36,689 bases of DNA, taken from Betaproteobacteria bacterium. GTDB lineage: Bacteria; Pseudomonadota; Gammaproteobacteria; Burkholderiales; Ferrovaceae. The first letter of the stretch is position 1; each line of letters begins with the position of its first letter. Where the stretch lies: positions 1 to 36,689 of the forward strand of contig JAGWTQ010000011.1 of NCBI GenBank assembly GCA_028868905.1, given 5' to 3'. The translations under genes and the position numbers were made by a program. Below are positions 9,047-16,908 of the stretch, piece by piece. The notes beneath the pieces were generated by a model. The model ran no database searches, was not told where the DNA came from, and worked only from the letters and a program-made list of their open reading frames with translations.

Positions 9047-10602
9047 CCATACAGCGTGCGCTGATCAGCGTTTCCAACAAGCAAGGCGCCGTGGAATTCG
9101 CACGGGCGCTGCACCACCTCAAGGTGGAAATCCTTTCCACGGGCGGGACGGCTCGCCTCCTGCGCGACGCCGGAATACCGGTGATCGAAGTTTCCAATTT
9201 CACCGGCTTTCCCGAAATTTTGGATGGACGGGTCAAAACACTGCATCCCAAAATTCATGGCGGCCTGCTCGGCCGACGGGATTTGCGCAGCCACACGGAC
9301 GCCATGGCCATGCACGGCATCGCCCCGATCGATCTGGTGGTGGTCAATTTGTACCCGTTCCGCGAAACCATCGCGCATCCGGACTGCACCCTAGAGGACG
9401 CCATCGAGAACATCGACATCGGCGGACCGGCCATGGTGCGTTCAGGAGCCAAAAATTATCGTCATGTGGCGGTGCTGACCGACCCGGCGGATTACAAGCC
9501 GGTTCTGGCGGAAATGAAAAAGCGCAAGGGCGATCTTTCCGATGCCACCCGCTTCAAACTTGCCGTCAAGGCGTTTTCCCATACGGCAGAATACGATGGC
9601 GCCATAGCCAACTACCTGTCGGGAGTCGAGGCCGGTGACAGCTTTGACGGGTATCCCGAACGCCTGCATCTGACGTTCACCAAGCATCAGTCCCTGCGTT
9701 ACGGAGAAAACCCCCATCAATCCGGGGCGTTTTACCAGGAACCCCGGCAGGGGGAAGGCGTATTCGCCCAATACCGGCAACTGCAGGGCAAGGAATTGTC
9801 CTACAACAACATTGCCGACAGCGATGCGGCTTGGGATTGCGTGCGCAACCTGAATGACGGCGCCTGCGTCATCGTCAAGCACGCCAATCCTTGCGGCGTG
9901 GCGCTCGGCAGCACCTCGGCCGAGGCCTACCAGCGTGCGTTCGAGACCGACCCCACGTCGGCCTTCGGCGGGATCATTGCCTTCAACCGGCCTGTGGACG
10001 GTGCAGCGGCAGAACGGTTGCTCAACCAGTTCGTAGAAGTGCTGATTGCTCCGGACTTCGCCCCGGATGCCTTGCAGATTCTGGCCACCAAACCCAACAT
10101 CCGTGTCCTCCGGATTCCGTTGGGGCAGGGTCACAATGGTTGGGACATGAAACGGGTGGGGGGAGGATTGTTGGTCCAGACTCCCGATACGGCTACGATC
10201 GCCGAATCGGCCTTGCGCGTGGTGACCAAAACCCAGCCTGGCCCCCAGGAAATGGCCGATCTCCGCCTGGCTTTTCACGTGGCGCACTACGTCAAATCCA
10301 ATGCCATCGTGTTCTGCGGCAACGGGCGCACCCTGGGCATCGGCGCCGGCCAGATGAGCCGCGTCGACAGCACCCGCATCGCCCGCCGCAAAGCGGAAGA
10401 TGCCGGATTGCCGCTCCAGGGCAGCGTCGCGGCATCCGATGCGTTTTTTCCATTCCGTGACGGCCTCGACGTGATCGCCGAAGCCGGCATCAAAGCCATC
10501 ATCCAGCCCGGCGGCAGCCTGAAAGACCAGGAAGTCATCGCGGCGGCGGATGAGCACGGCATTGCCATGGTGTTTACCGGCATCCGACATTTTCGTCACT
10601 GA
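9043..10602 (+). CDS. purH: bifunctional AICAR transformylase/IMP cyclohydrolase
   Basis: A 519-residue cytosolic enzyme catalysing the last two steps of IMP synthesis. The N-terminal IMP cyclohydrolase domain (about 1-195) shows [35 protein letters not shown] and [10 protein letters not shown]. The C-terminal transformylase domain shows [27 protein letters not shown] (with the catalytic Lys-His) and [14 protein letters not shown]. Length matches the family (about 520-530). The common motif SDKTG is SNKQG here, a mild deviation. It overlaps fis by four bases and is followed closely by purD, consistent with one operon. Confidence 0.97.
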   Translation: MTIQRALISVSNKQGAVEFARALHHLKVEILSTGGTARLLRDAGIPVIEVSNFTGFPEILDGRVKTLHPKIHGGLLGRRDLRSHTDAMAMHGIAPIDLVVVNLYPFRETIAHPDCTLEDAIENIDIGGPAMVRSGAKNYRHVAVLTDPADYKPVLAEMKKRKGDLSDATRFKLAVKAFSHTAEYDGAIANYLSGVEAGDSFDGYPERLHLTFTKHQSLRYGENPHQSGAFYQEPRQGEGVFAQYRQLQGKELSYNNIADSDAAWDCVRNLNDGACVIVKHANPCGVALGSTSAEAYQRAFETDPTSAFGGIIAFNRPVDGAAAERLLNQFVEVLIAPDFAPDALQILATKPNIRVLRIPLGQGHNGWDMKRVGGGLLVQTPDTATIAESALRVVTKTQPGPQEMADLRLAFHVAHYVKSNAIVFCGNGRTLGIGAGQMSRVDSTRIARRKAEDAGLPLQGSVAASDAFFPFRDGLDVIAEAGIKAIIQPGGSLKDQEVIAAADEHGIAMVFTGIRHFRH

Positions 10603-10609
10603 GGTTCCC

Positions 10610-11875
10610 ATGAAAGTCCTGGTTATCGGTTCCGGAGGGCGCGAACACGCCTTGGCGTGGCGGATGGCCCAGTCGCCAAAAGTGTCGCGCGTGTATGTGG
10701 CTCCGGGCAACGCCGGCACGGCGCGCGAAGAAGGCGTGTACAACGTTGATCTGCATGACGTGCCCGGCTGGGTTGAATTCGCACGTTCGGAAGGCATCGG
10801 TTTGACCGTGGTGGGGCCGGAAGCCCCGCTCGCCGCCGGAGTCGTGGACGCTTTCCGGGCGGCCGGCCTGCCCATCTTCGGCCCCACCCAGGCTGCAGCC
10901 CAGCTTGAAATCTCGAAAGATTTCGCCAAACGCTTCATGGTTCGTCACGGCATTCCCACCGCAGCCTATGAAAGCTTTGAAGACGAAGCCGCCGCCCATG
11001 CCTACCTCGACAAAATGGGTGCGCCCATCGTCATCAAGGCAGATGGCCTGGCAGCGGGCAAAGGCGTCGTCGTCGCGCAAACTCTGGAAGAGGCCCATCG
11101 CGCGGTTTCCGACATGATGGGCGGCGTTTTTGGCGGCGCAGGACACCGTGTCGTGATCGAGGAGTTTCTTCAGGGTGAGGAAGCAAGTTTCATCGTGCTG
11201 GCCGACGGTCAGCACGTGCTGCCACTTGCCACCAGCCAGGACCACAAGCGCCTGCTGGATGGTGATTCAGGTCCGAATACCGGAGGAATGGGAGCCTACT
11301 CTCCTGCCCCGGTGGTCACGCCGGCATTGCACGGCCGCATCATGCGCGAAATCATCCTGCCCACCATACAGGGCATGAAACAGGACGGCCTGACCTATAC
11401 CGGATTTCTCTATGCCGGCCTGATGATTGACCGGCAAGGCGGCATCAAGACCCTGGAGTTCAACTGCCGCATGGGTGATCCTGAAACGCAGCCAATCCTC
11501 ATGCGTTTGAAGACAGATCTCCTGATGCTGCTGGAACATGCGGTTGAAGGTCGTCTTGACCAGGTCGACGTGCAGTGGGATCGTCGTCCCGCCATTGGCA
11601 TCGTGCTCGCTGCCGAAGGCTACCCGGCCGCGCCGCGCAAGGGCGACCCCATCTCCGGATTGGGTTTGGACGATGGGGAAACCCACGTTTTTCATGCCGG
11701 CACAACCCTGGCCGACAATCAGGTTGTCACAGCCGGCGGACGCGTGCTTTGCGTCGCAGCGCTGGGAGACACTCTGCGAATGGCCCGCCAGCGGGCCTAT
11801 GCACACGTGGAACAGATCCGTTTTCCCGGCATGCAATACCGGACTGACATTGGCTGGCGGGCTCTCAAGTCCTGA
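10610..11875 (+). CDS. purD: phosphoribosylamine-glycine ligase (GAR synthetase)
   Basis: A 421-residue ATP-grasp enzyme that joins glycine to 5-phosphoribosylamine, the second step of purine synthesis. It begins MKVLVIGSGGREHALAWR, with the ATP-grasp core in GAPIVIKADGLAAGKGVVVA, then GPNTGGMGAYSPAP and FNCRMGDPETQ. GAGG at 10601-10604, overlapping the purH stop, provides the ribosome site for the ATG at 10610; the upstream in-frame ATG at 10550 lies inside purH and is not needed. Its 3' end overlaps the convergent tsaC-like gene by 11 bases. Confidence 0.97.
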   Translation: MKVLVIGSGGREHALAWRMAQSPKVSRVYVAPGNAGTAREEGVYNVDLHDVPGWVEFARSEGIGLTVVGPEAPLAAGVVDAFRAAGLPIFGPTQAAAQLEISKDFAKRFMVRHGIPTAAYESFEDEAAAHAYLDKMGAPIVIKADGLAAGKGVVVAQTLEEAHRAVSDMMGGVFGGAGHRVVIEEFLQGEEASFIVLADGQHVLPLATSQDHKRLLDGDSGPNTGGMGAYSPAPVVTPALHGRIMREIILPTIQGMKQDGLTYTGFLYAGLMIDRQGGIKTLEFNCRMGDPETQPILMRLKTDLLMLLEHAVEGRLDQVDVQWDRRPAIGIVLAAEGYPAAPRKGDPISGLGLDDGETHVFHAGTTLADNQVVTAGGRVLCVAALGDTLRMARQRAYAHVEQIRFPGMQYRTDIGWRALKS

Positions 11876-12440
11876 GGATGCGCTCCGTCAAAAGGTCTGA
11901 AATCGTCGACGGACGGCAATGGGGCACCACCCGCCCCGGAATGACGCGAACGCGTTTCCCGAACTGCCGCAAGCATTCGCGCGTGGTGCGGATCGGACGC
12001 CGGCCTGCCCTGTTGGCGCTGGTGGAAACCAGCGCCATCTCGAGCCGGCGGCACAAATTCACGGCATCAGGATGGGCATCCACCCGCAAGGCAATGCGCC
12101 TGGCCTGACCCGGCTGCCGGTGCCTTCCCAGCAACAGCAACGGCACGCGCGGTGCTGAAGGCACAAGCCAGGTATGGCTACCAGGCCATCGACTCTCGCA
12201 GCGGGCTTTCTGGGCCGGAGCAAGAGGCGCGTGAAATCGCGCCAGACGTTCAGAACGGTCGGCAATCACGATCATTCCTTTGTGCACGGGCCGCCGCTTG
12301 ATGGCCAGCAGCCTGCGCAACCCGCGTACGCTGGACGGATCGCAGCCGAGACCAAAAACGGCCCGGGTGGCATAGGCGATTACGCCGCCCTGTCGCAGGT
12401 AGGCGCGCAGGGCGCGGGGAACATAAGTCGGTTTCTGCAT
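11865..12440 (-). CDS. tsaC: L-threonylcarbamoyladenylate synthase, TsaC/Sua5-YrdC family
   Basis: A 191-residue YrdC-fold protein of TsaC size. Family enzymes make threonylcarbamoyl-AMP for the t6A37 modification of ANN-decoding tRNAs. Matching blocks are VFGLGCDP (29-36), LLAIKRRPVHKGMIVIA (about 44-60), WPGSHTWLVPS and LVSTSANRAG. The usual YPTEAVFGL appears as YATRAVFGL (residues 23-31), so Pro and the conserved Glu are replaced by Ala and Arg, and the usual GATGG-like segment near the C terminus reads PGRVVPHCRPSTI. The protein is very arginine-rich. Either it is a diverged but working TsaC or a paralogue with another nucleotide-binding role. The gene converges on purD with an 11-base overlap and is divergent from the DUF2782 gene. 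Confidence 0.85.
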   Translation of the reverse strand: MQKPTYVPRALRAYLRQGGVIAYATRAVFGLGCDPSSVRGLRRLLAIKRRPVHKGMIVIADRSERLARFHAPLAPAQKARCESRWPGSHTWLVPSAPRVPLLLLGRHRQPGQARRIALRVDAHPDAVNLCRRLEMALVSTSANRAGRRPIRTTRECLRQFGKRVRVIPGRVVPHCRPSTISDLLTERILRT

Positions 12441-12447
12441 GGGTTCG

Positions 12448-12453
12448 AATATA
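12448..12453 (-). promoter_or_regulatory. putative -10 element of tsaC, leaderless arrangement
   Basis: On the minus strand TATATT is followed by seven bases (CGAACCC) and then the tsaC ATG, placing the expected transcription start at or next to the start codon. No ribosome site is visible. The -35 is not convincing. Confidence 0.35.
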
Positions 12454-12469
12454 CGCCGCGGTGCCGGAC

Positions 12470-12478
12470 TGTTAGAAT
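12470..12478 (+). promoter_or_regulatory. putative extended -10 of the DUF2782-thrB operon, leaderless arrangement
   Basis: TG, one base, TAGAAT, then six bases, then ATG at 12485. The extended -10 and lack of any ribosome site suggest a leaderless transcript. It overlaps the divergent tsaC promoter region. Confidence 0.4.
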
Positions 12479-12484
12479 TGACCC

Positions 12485-12847
12485 ATGAAATTCTACACGC
12501 GCCGCCTGGCTCTGCTCCTTTTGCTCTGCCCCCTGACGGGATTTTCTGCCCGCCCGGACGGTTTGCAACCCCCTCCCGCCGATGCGCCTCCCCCTCCCGA
12601 ATACGGCCCGGACCTGCCCTCCACCCAATCCCAGGAGCCTCCCGAGCCAGAAGTCACCATTGTCGAGCGCGATAACGCGACCTTCGAGGAATACCGCATC
12701 AACGGACGCCTGTACAAGATCAAGGTCATCCCCAAGATTGGCCCACCCTATTATCTGGTCGATGAACTGGGAGACAACGTCTGGCATCGCTACAGCGCTT
12801 CAGGCCCGGCACTGCATGTCCCGCGCTGGGTGATTCTCAGATTCTGA
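12485..12847 (+). CDS. DUF2782 family secreted protein
   Basis: A 120-residue protein of unknown function. The N terminus (MKFYTRRLALLLLLCPLTGF) is a signal peptide, followed by a proline-rich linker (about residues 25-60) and a conserved C-terminal domain with VTIVERDNATFEEYRING and KIGPPYYLVDELGDNVW. Such proteins lie next to polA or thrB in many beta- and gammaproteobacteria, and here thrB follows 16 bases later. It probably acts in the periplasm; no enzyme motif is visible. Confidence 0.85.
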   Translation: MKFYTRRLALLLLLCPLTGFSARPDGLQPPPADAPPPPEYGPDLPSTQSQEPPEPEVTIVERDNATFEEYRINGRLYKIKVIPKIGPPYYLVDELGDNVWHRYSASGPALHVPRWVILRF

Positions 12848-12863
12848 TCCGTTCCGACGACCC

Positions 12864-13805
12864 ATGGCTGTTTTTACTCCCGTATCCCGCGACGAACTCA
12901 ACGCGTGGCTGACCCGCTACGACGTTGGTCCGTTGCTTGAACAAAACGCAATCGCCGCCGGCATTGAAAATACCAATTACTTTGTCACCACGGCACAGGG
13001 ACGTTTTGTCCTGACCCTGTTTGAAAAGCTACAACCTTCAGAATTGCCCTACTATCTGGGCTTGATGGATCACCTGGCACGACGGGGTGTGCCTTGCCCC
13101 CGCCCGATCACGGACCAACATGGCCAGTTTTTCAGCACGCTATGCGGCAAGCCTGCAAGCCTCGTCACGCGCCTGACCGGCCAATCCCAAATGGCACCGG
13201 GGCTTTCCCATTGCTCCGTATTTGGCGACCTTGTGGCAACCCTGCACCGGGAAGCGGCCGATTACCCAGGCAGCTTGCCCAATCCGCGCGGCCCGTCCTG
13301 GTGGGTCGCCACGGCCGCCCGGGTACGCCCTTTTCTCAACGCACAGCAAAACGCCGTTCTGGATGAAGAGCTGGCTTTCCAGTCACGGCACCGCTCGGAC
13401 AACCTTCCACGAGGAGCCATTCACGCCGACCTGTTCCGCGACAACGTGTTGTTTGATGGTGAACGCGTCGGCGGCGTCATCGACTTTTATTTTGCTGGCA
13501 CCGATGCCTGGCTTTATGATCTGGCGATCGTGGTCAACGATTGGTGCATGACCCCCCAGGCCACGCTTGATCCGCTGCGGGCACAGGCACTGGTGGAAGC
13601 CTATAATGCCCGCCGGCCCGTTACGGCCACGGAACAGGCGGCGTGGCCCGTCATGCTTCGCGCCGGCGCGCTCCGCTTCTGGTTGTCACGTCTGTTCGAT
13701 CTCCACCTGCCGCGACCGGGCGAAATCATTCATCCCCACGACCCCACCTGGTTTGAGCGCATTCTCCATCATCACATTCACAGTCCAAGTGTCTGGCCCC
13801 TATGA
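12864..13805 (+). CDS. thrB: homoserine kinase (APH-fold, ThrB type II)
   Basis: A 313-residue kinase that phosphorylates homoserine in threonine synthesis. It belongs to the aminoglycoside-phosphotransferase fold rather than the GHMP-type ThrB of enterics. Evidence: AIAAGIENTNYFVTT nucleotide-binding start, the Brenner-type catalytic loop GAIHADLFRDNVLFD, and the metal-binding segment GVIDFYFAGTD. Length agrees with the family (about 315). The start lacks a clear ribosome site. Its stop overlaps the next gene's start (ATGA), and DUF2782-thrB is a recurrent pairing. Confidence 0.94.
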   Translation: MAVFTPVSRDELNAWLTRYDVGPLLEQNAIAAGIENTNYFVTTAQGRFVLTLFEKLQPSELPYYLGLMDHLARRGVPCPRPITDQHGQFFSTLCGKPASLVTRLTGQSQMAPGLSHCSVFGDLVATLHREAADYPGSLPNPRGPSWWVATAARVRPFLNAQQNAVLDEELAFQSRHRSDNLPRGAIHADLFRDNVLFDGERVGGVIDFYFAGTDAWLYDLAIVVNDWCMTPQATLDPLRAQALVEAYNARRPVTATEQAAWPVMLRAGALRFWLSRLFDLHLPRPGEIIHPHDPTWFERILHHHIHSPSVWPL

Positions 13806-14578
13806 TCCAAACCCGTCGCGTTCCGTTTGTCCGCGGTTTTCTCTGGATATCCGAAGGCTTCCAGCTGGTTTTCCAGAGCCCGTTCGGCTGGATGAAAACT
13901 GTTTCGCTCTGGTTCGCCTTCACGGTCCTGTGCAGCCTTCTGATCGTGATCGGGCCGATTCTTTTTTCCCTGATGCTGCCCATTTTCTTTGCCGGATTGA
14001 TGGCGGGATGCCGCGACATCGAACAGGGGCGCTCGATGAAAGCCGGGCATCTTTTCGCAGGGTTTCGTCATAAACCGGGACGGCTGATCACCCTGGGCGG
14101 AGTCAATGTGCTGAGCGAACTGCTCCTCACCGCCTTGCTCATCGCGTGGGGTGGGCAGCGCATGGTGGAACTGCAAAGCCTGTCGATGGACGGTACGGGA
14201 AATATGGAACAGCTCCAACTGCTTGCCTCGGAACTGACCCCGATGTTCCTCACGGTATCCCTGATCCAGATGGTGTTGCTGATGATGGGATGGTTTGCGC
14301 CCGCGCTGCTGGTGTTTACAGACCTGTCCACCGGGCGGGCCCTGTCTTTGAGCGGAAAAGCCTGCGTGCAAAACACCTTGCCTTTCCTGGCTTTTACTGT
14401 GGGCATGGGTGCCGTGCTGATGGCCATAATCACCACAGCCTTTGCCGTTCCGCCCCTGGGCATCCTGCTGTTCATGATGGCGGTCCCCACCATCGTCGCA
14501 GCCGTCTATGTTTCTTACCGGGATATTTTCAGCGACGAACTAAGCCTGGATGAAGGGCGCTGGACCCGGGTTGATTAG
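13802..14578 (+). CDS. BPSS1780-type inner membrane protein
   Basis: A 258-residue integral membrane protein of unknown function with about six hydrophobic segments. The N terminus (VPFVRGFLWISEGFQLVFQSPFGWM) and C terminus resemble the betaproteobacterial BPSS1780 membrane family, which often follows thrB. It is coupled to thrB by ATGA and converges on the SCO gene, overlapping it by four bases. No catalytic motif is visible. Confidence 0.8.
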   Translation: MIQTRRVPFVRGFLWISEGFQLVFQSPFGWMKTVSLWFAFTVLCSLLIVIGPILFSLMLPIFFAGLMAGCRDIEQGRSMKAGHLFAGFRHKPGRLITLGGVNVLSELLLTALLIAWGGQRMVELQSLSMDGTGNMEQLQLLASELTPMFLTVSLIQMVLLMMGWFAPALLVFTDLSTGRALSLSGKACVQNTLPFLAFTVGMGAVLMAIITTAFAVPPLGILLFMMAVPTIVAAVYVSYRDIFSDELSLDEGRWTRVD

Positions 14579-15207
14579 CGGGTCATGATGGCTTCGGCGT
14601 CCGAAGCCATCTGCCTGGCATCGGCCGATGCCTGAAATACGGCGCGCAGGCGGGTATCGGGCGCAATCAGAAAAATCGAGCTGGTGTGGTCCACACTGTA
14701 GCCGCCCCCTTCTTGGCCTGCCCTCTCTTCCGTGTTGCGGACATAATAAAGCCCCAAGTCTCGGGTAAAGGGTTTCAAGGCCTCATCGCTGCCGGTCGCC
14801 CCGACAAAGCCCGGATGAAATGCAGGCACATACTGCCGCAGCACGGAAAGCGTATCCCGCGGCGCATCCACAGAAACAAAGATCACCTGGGGCGCCTCAT
14901 TGGCCTGCCCCTGCAGACGGTCGGTCACTGCAGCCAACAACGAGAGGCTGGTGGGACAAACATCGGGACAATGGGTGTATCCAAACAGAAGGAACGTCCA
15001 GTGCCCGTGCAGGTTATCGTTTGTGAAGATTCCAGCCGTGGACTCCAGCCTGAACTGGGGCAGCGGCTGCCCGCCTTCCAGGAACTGGACTGACGGGCTG
15101 AGCGCCGGCATCGGATGCTTCCCATGCCGCGCCATCCACCAGGCCCCACCCAGGAGCAGGAAAGCCGCCGCAATGGTCGCCCATACCAGAAGCCGCTGTT
15201 GCTTCAC
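14575..15207 (-). CDS. SCO1/SenC/PrrC family copper chaperone
   Basis: A 210-residue protein anchored by an N-terminal helix (about 6-24) with a periplasmic thioredoxin-like domain. The copper ligands are present: CPDVC at residues 80-84 and His174 in YSVDHTSS. SCO proteins deliver copper to, or reduce thiols in, heme-copper oxidases. It starts with GTG, overlapping the stop of the SUMF1-fold gene (GTGA). It sits at the left end of the respiratory locus, so assembly of the CcoN oxidase CuB site, or of a CuA oxidase elsewhere, is the likely job; the window contains no CuA subunit. Confidence 0.93.
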   Translation of the reverse strand: MKQQRLLVWATIAAAFLLLGGAWWMARHGKHPMPALSPSVQFLEGGQPLPQFRLESTAGIFTNDNLHGHWTFLLFGYTHCPDVCPTSLSLLAAVTDRLQGQANEAPQVIFVSVDAPRDTLSVLRQYVPAFHPGFVGATGSDEALKPFTRDLGLYYVRNTEERAGQEGGGYSVDHTSSIFLIAPDTRLRAVFQASADARQMASDAEAIMTR

Positions 15208-15956
15208 AGGGATCGTGCAAGCCGGAACCCAATGCTGTGCACACGCACGGAAGGATCATCAGCGCTGCGCCGGGTTGCCGCTACATCCTGGGGTGCATTG
15301 TGCCACGAGCCTCCTCGCAATACGCGCGAGAGGCAGGTGTCCGTAAATTGAGGATAGGTGCCTTGCCCCCAGGCAGCACCGTTGACCGGGCCGTTTGCAA
15401 GGTTTTCATGATAGCAATCCTCTACCCATTCCCAGAGATTGCCACTCATGTCATACAGGCCCCACGCATTCGGTTTCTTCGTCCCCACAGGATGAGGCCT
15501 GTTTCCACTGTTTCCTTCATACCAGGCCACGTCCTCCGGGTTGTTTCCGCCGCAATAAGTGGTCACCGTCCCTGCATGGCATGCGTATTCCCACTCCGCT
15601 TCGGTGGGAAGACGGTAATGTTTGCCTGTCATGGCATTGAGCTTGAGGATAAATATCTGGGCATCGTCCCAACTGACGTTTTCCACAGGACAGGAACTAC
15701 CGCAGTCGGCAAATTCGCTGGGGTTCTTGCCCATGACTGCCTTCCATTGGGCCTGGGTAACCAGGGTGGCGCTCAAGGCAAAAGGGCGCACGAAGGTCAC
15801 TTTATGATTGCCGGCCCCGCCCATCATGAAGCTTCCCGCCGGCACGGTCACCATTTCAGGACATTCGGCACAGTCCCGCGAATTTCCGGCCGCTTGAGCC
15901 ACTCCCCATATCCCCATGGCGCCGAGCCACGCCAAAAGCGCCAATGCTCTGAGCAT
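15204..15956 (-). CDS. secreted SUMF1/FGE-fold protein without catalytic cysteines
   Basis: A 250-residue protein with a signal peptide (cleavage near AQAAG) and a complete formylglycine-generating-enzyme fold: MVTVPAGSFMMGG, PVENVSWDDAQIF, YRLPTEAEWEYACHAG, WGLYDMSGNLWEWVEDCY and RVLRGGSWHNAPQDV. In true FGEs the segment after RGGS holds the active-site cysteine pair; here it reads HNAPQDVAATRR with no Cys, so formylglycine synthesis is unlikely. A strong ribosome site (GGGGAGG) precedes the ATG. It is cotranscribed with the SCO gene, suggesting a periplasmic role in oxidase or electron-transfer assembly, as with NirV beside nitrite reductase. Role inferred. Confidence 0.9.
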   Translation of the reverse strand: MLRALALLAWLGAMGIWGVAQAAGNSRDCAECPEMVTVPAGSFMMGGAGNHKVTFVRPFALSATLVTQAQWKAVMGKNPSEFADCGSSCPVENVSWDDAQIFILKLNAMTGKHYRLPTEAEWEYACHAGTVTTYCGGNNPEDVAWYEGNSGNRPHPVGTKKPNAWGLYDMSGNLWEWVEDCYHENLANGPVNGAAWGQGTYPQFTDTCLSRVLRGGSWHNAPQDVAATRRSADDPSVRVHSIGFRLARSL

Positions 15957-16051
15957 GTTGCATCCTCCCCTGTTTTAATGTGATTTTGGTGGGTGGCCCA
16001 GTTTAGCCCAGCGATCGTGTTTGCTCAATCACCGGAAAAATAGAAGACGGT

Positions 16052-16080
16052 TTGCCTTGCTCGCAACCTTTTGGTACCAT
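16052..16080 (+). promoter_or_regulatory. putative sigma70 promoter for the 40-residue peptide gene
   Basis: TTGCCT (16052-16057), 17-base spacer, TACCAT (16075-16080) gives a start near 16087 and a leader of about 65 bases. It lies in the 195-base divergent region between the SUMF1-fold gene and the peptide gene. Apart from this promoter I see no other clear structure in that region. Confidence 0.4.
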
Positions 16081-16151
16081 CGGCAGACCTGCTGGCGGGG
16101 GGAACAAGGCTTTTTATTCCAAAATCACTAAAGAAATGAGGGGGTTATAAA

Positions 16152-16274
16152 ATGGAAATTATGGACAAGGGATACATGCTCGTTCCCATCATCCTGTTTG
16201 TGGGCGGCATCATCGTGTCCTGGAATTTGGGCAGCATGGGAATCGGCCTCGTCGAGAAAAACAGCAAGAAATAA
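16152..16274 (+). CDS. 40-residue single-helix membrane protein
   Basis: A short ORF (start MEIMDKGYMLVPIILFVGG, end EKNSKK) with one transmembrane helix at about residues 8-30 and a basic tail. A strong GAGGGGG ribosome site lies seven bases before the ATG, a promoter candidate lies upstream and an intrinsic terminator follows 65 bases after the stop, so it looks like a real monocistronic unit. Its size and layout resemble small accessory subunits of heme-copper oxidases (CcoQ/CcoH/CcoM-like), but I recognise no family. Confidence 0.72.
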   Translation: MEIMDKGYMLVPIILFVGGIIVSWNLGSMGIGLVEKNSKK

Positions 16275-16338
16275 CGAGTCCCCAGCACGCCGGGCGATGG
16301 CCCTAACGGGGAAATCGCCCCTCTTGAAGCAAAACTAA

Positions 16339-16371
16339 AACAGCCCTCGATGAAAATCGGGGGTGTTTTTT
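16339..16371 (+). terminator. Rho-independent terminator after the 40-residue peptide gene
   Basis: Hairpin with arms 16339-16351 and 16356-16367 (CGAT/ATCG, CCC/GGG, AACA/TGTT, one bulged G) capped by a GAAA tetraloop and followed by six T. It ends only ten bases before the next ATG at 16381, so it could also act as an attenuator for that gene. Confidence 0.8.
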
Positions 16372-16380
16372 GGCCTTTTC

Positions 16381-16908
16381 ATGACACCCGCCTCTGAAAA
16401 CCGTCTTCTGGTCAAATTTTTCCTGGTTTCCGCACTGTCCCTGTTCATCGGCGCCATGCACGGCATGCTCCAGGTCTTCCCGCCGATTCGAGCCTGGCTT
16501 GACTCCATTGGCAGCCCTTACGGCGGACCAGGACACATGATCGATCCACTGGCCCATGCCCATATGAATCTCGTGGGTGGGGTCGTCATGCTGGCCATGG
16601 GTGTGACCTATTACCTTCTGCCGACACTGAGCGGAAAAGCCCTTTACTCCAGACGCCTTCTCCAGCATTCCTTCTGGTGGATGGCGTTGGGCGTCTACAG
16701 CTTTTACATGACGCAGATGGTATTCGGTTCCTGGGAAGGCTATTTGATGCTGCACGATCGCGCAGCCATGACTGCCGTGCATCGCTGGTATGGACCGATC
16801 GTCGCCATCGCAGGCACCTGCATGGCGGTCGGTTTCATGGTTTACTTCTCAAACGTGCTCCTGACGCTGCTGAGCAGCTCCCCGGTCAAGACTTCCCGTC
16901 CAGATTGA
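16381..16908 (+). CDS. short heme-copper oxidase subunit I-like membrane protein
   Basis: A 175-residue membrane protein with about four helices. LAHAHMNLVGGVVML (residues 57-71) matches the CcoN/NorB helix whose HxH binds the two hemes (His59 and His61 here), and the following YYLLPTLSGKALYS plus HSFWWMALGVYSFYM match the next CcoN segments. It therefore corresponds to the last third of a CcoN-type subunit, without the CuB histidines. It may be a heme b protein or oxidase-like quinol/NO-sensing subunit rather than an oxidase. There is no ribosome site, and an intrinsic terminator ends ten bases upstream; a GTG at 16363 lies inside that hairpin and is a poor start. The 3' end overlaps the convergent lipoprotein gene by 23 bases. 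Confidence 0.8.
   Translation: MTPASENRLLVKFFLVSALSLFIGAMHGMLQVFPPIRAWLDSIGSPYGGPGHMIDPLAHAHMNLVGGVVMLAMGVTYYLLPTLSGKALYSRRLLQHSFWWMALGVYSFYMTQMVFGSWEGYLMLHDRAAMTAVHRWYGPIVAIAGTCMAVGFMVYFSNVLLTLLSSSPVKTSRPD

Noticed and set aside
9442-10938. A 498-codon leftward reading frame opposite purH and purD.
   Set aside because: Shadow of two well-supported genes; no recognisable motifs.
15204-15956. Annotation as an active formylglycine-generating sulfatase-modifying enzyme.
   Set aside because: The active-site cysteine pair is missing and no sulfatase gene is nearby.
16363-16380. GTG at 16363 as the start of the short oxidase-like gene.
   Set aside because: It lies in the right arm and T run of a strong terminator hairpin; ATG 16381 fits better.
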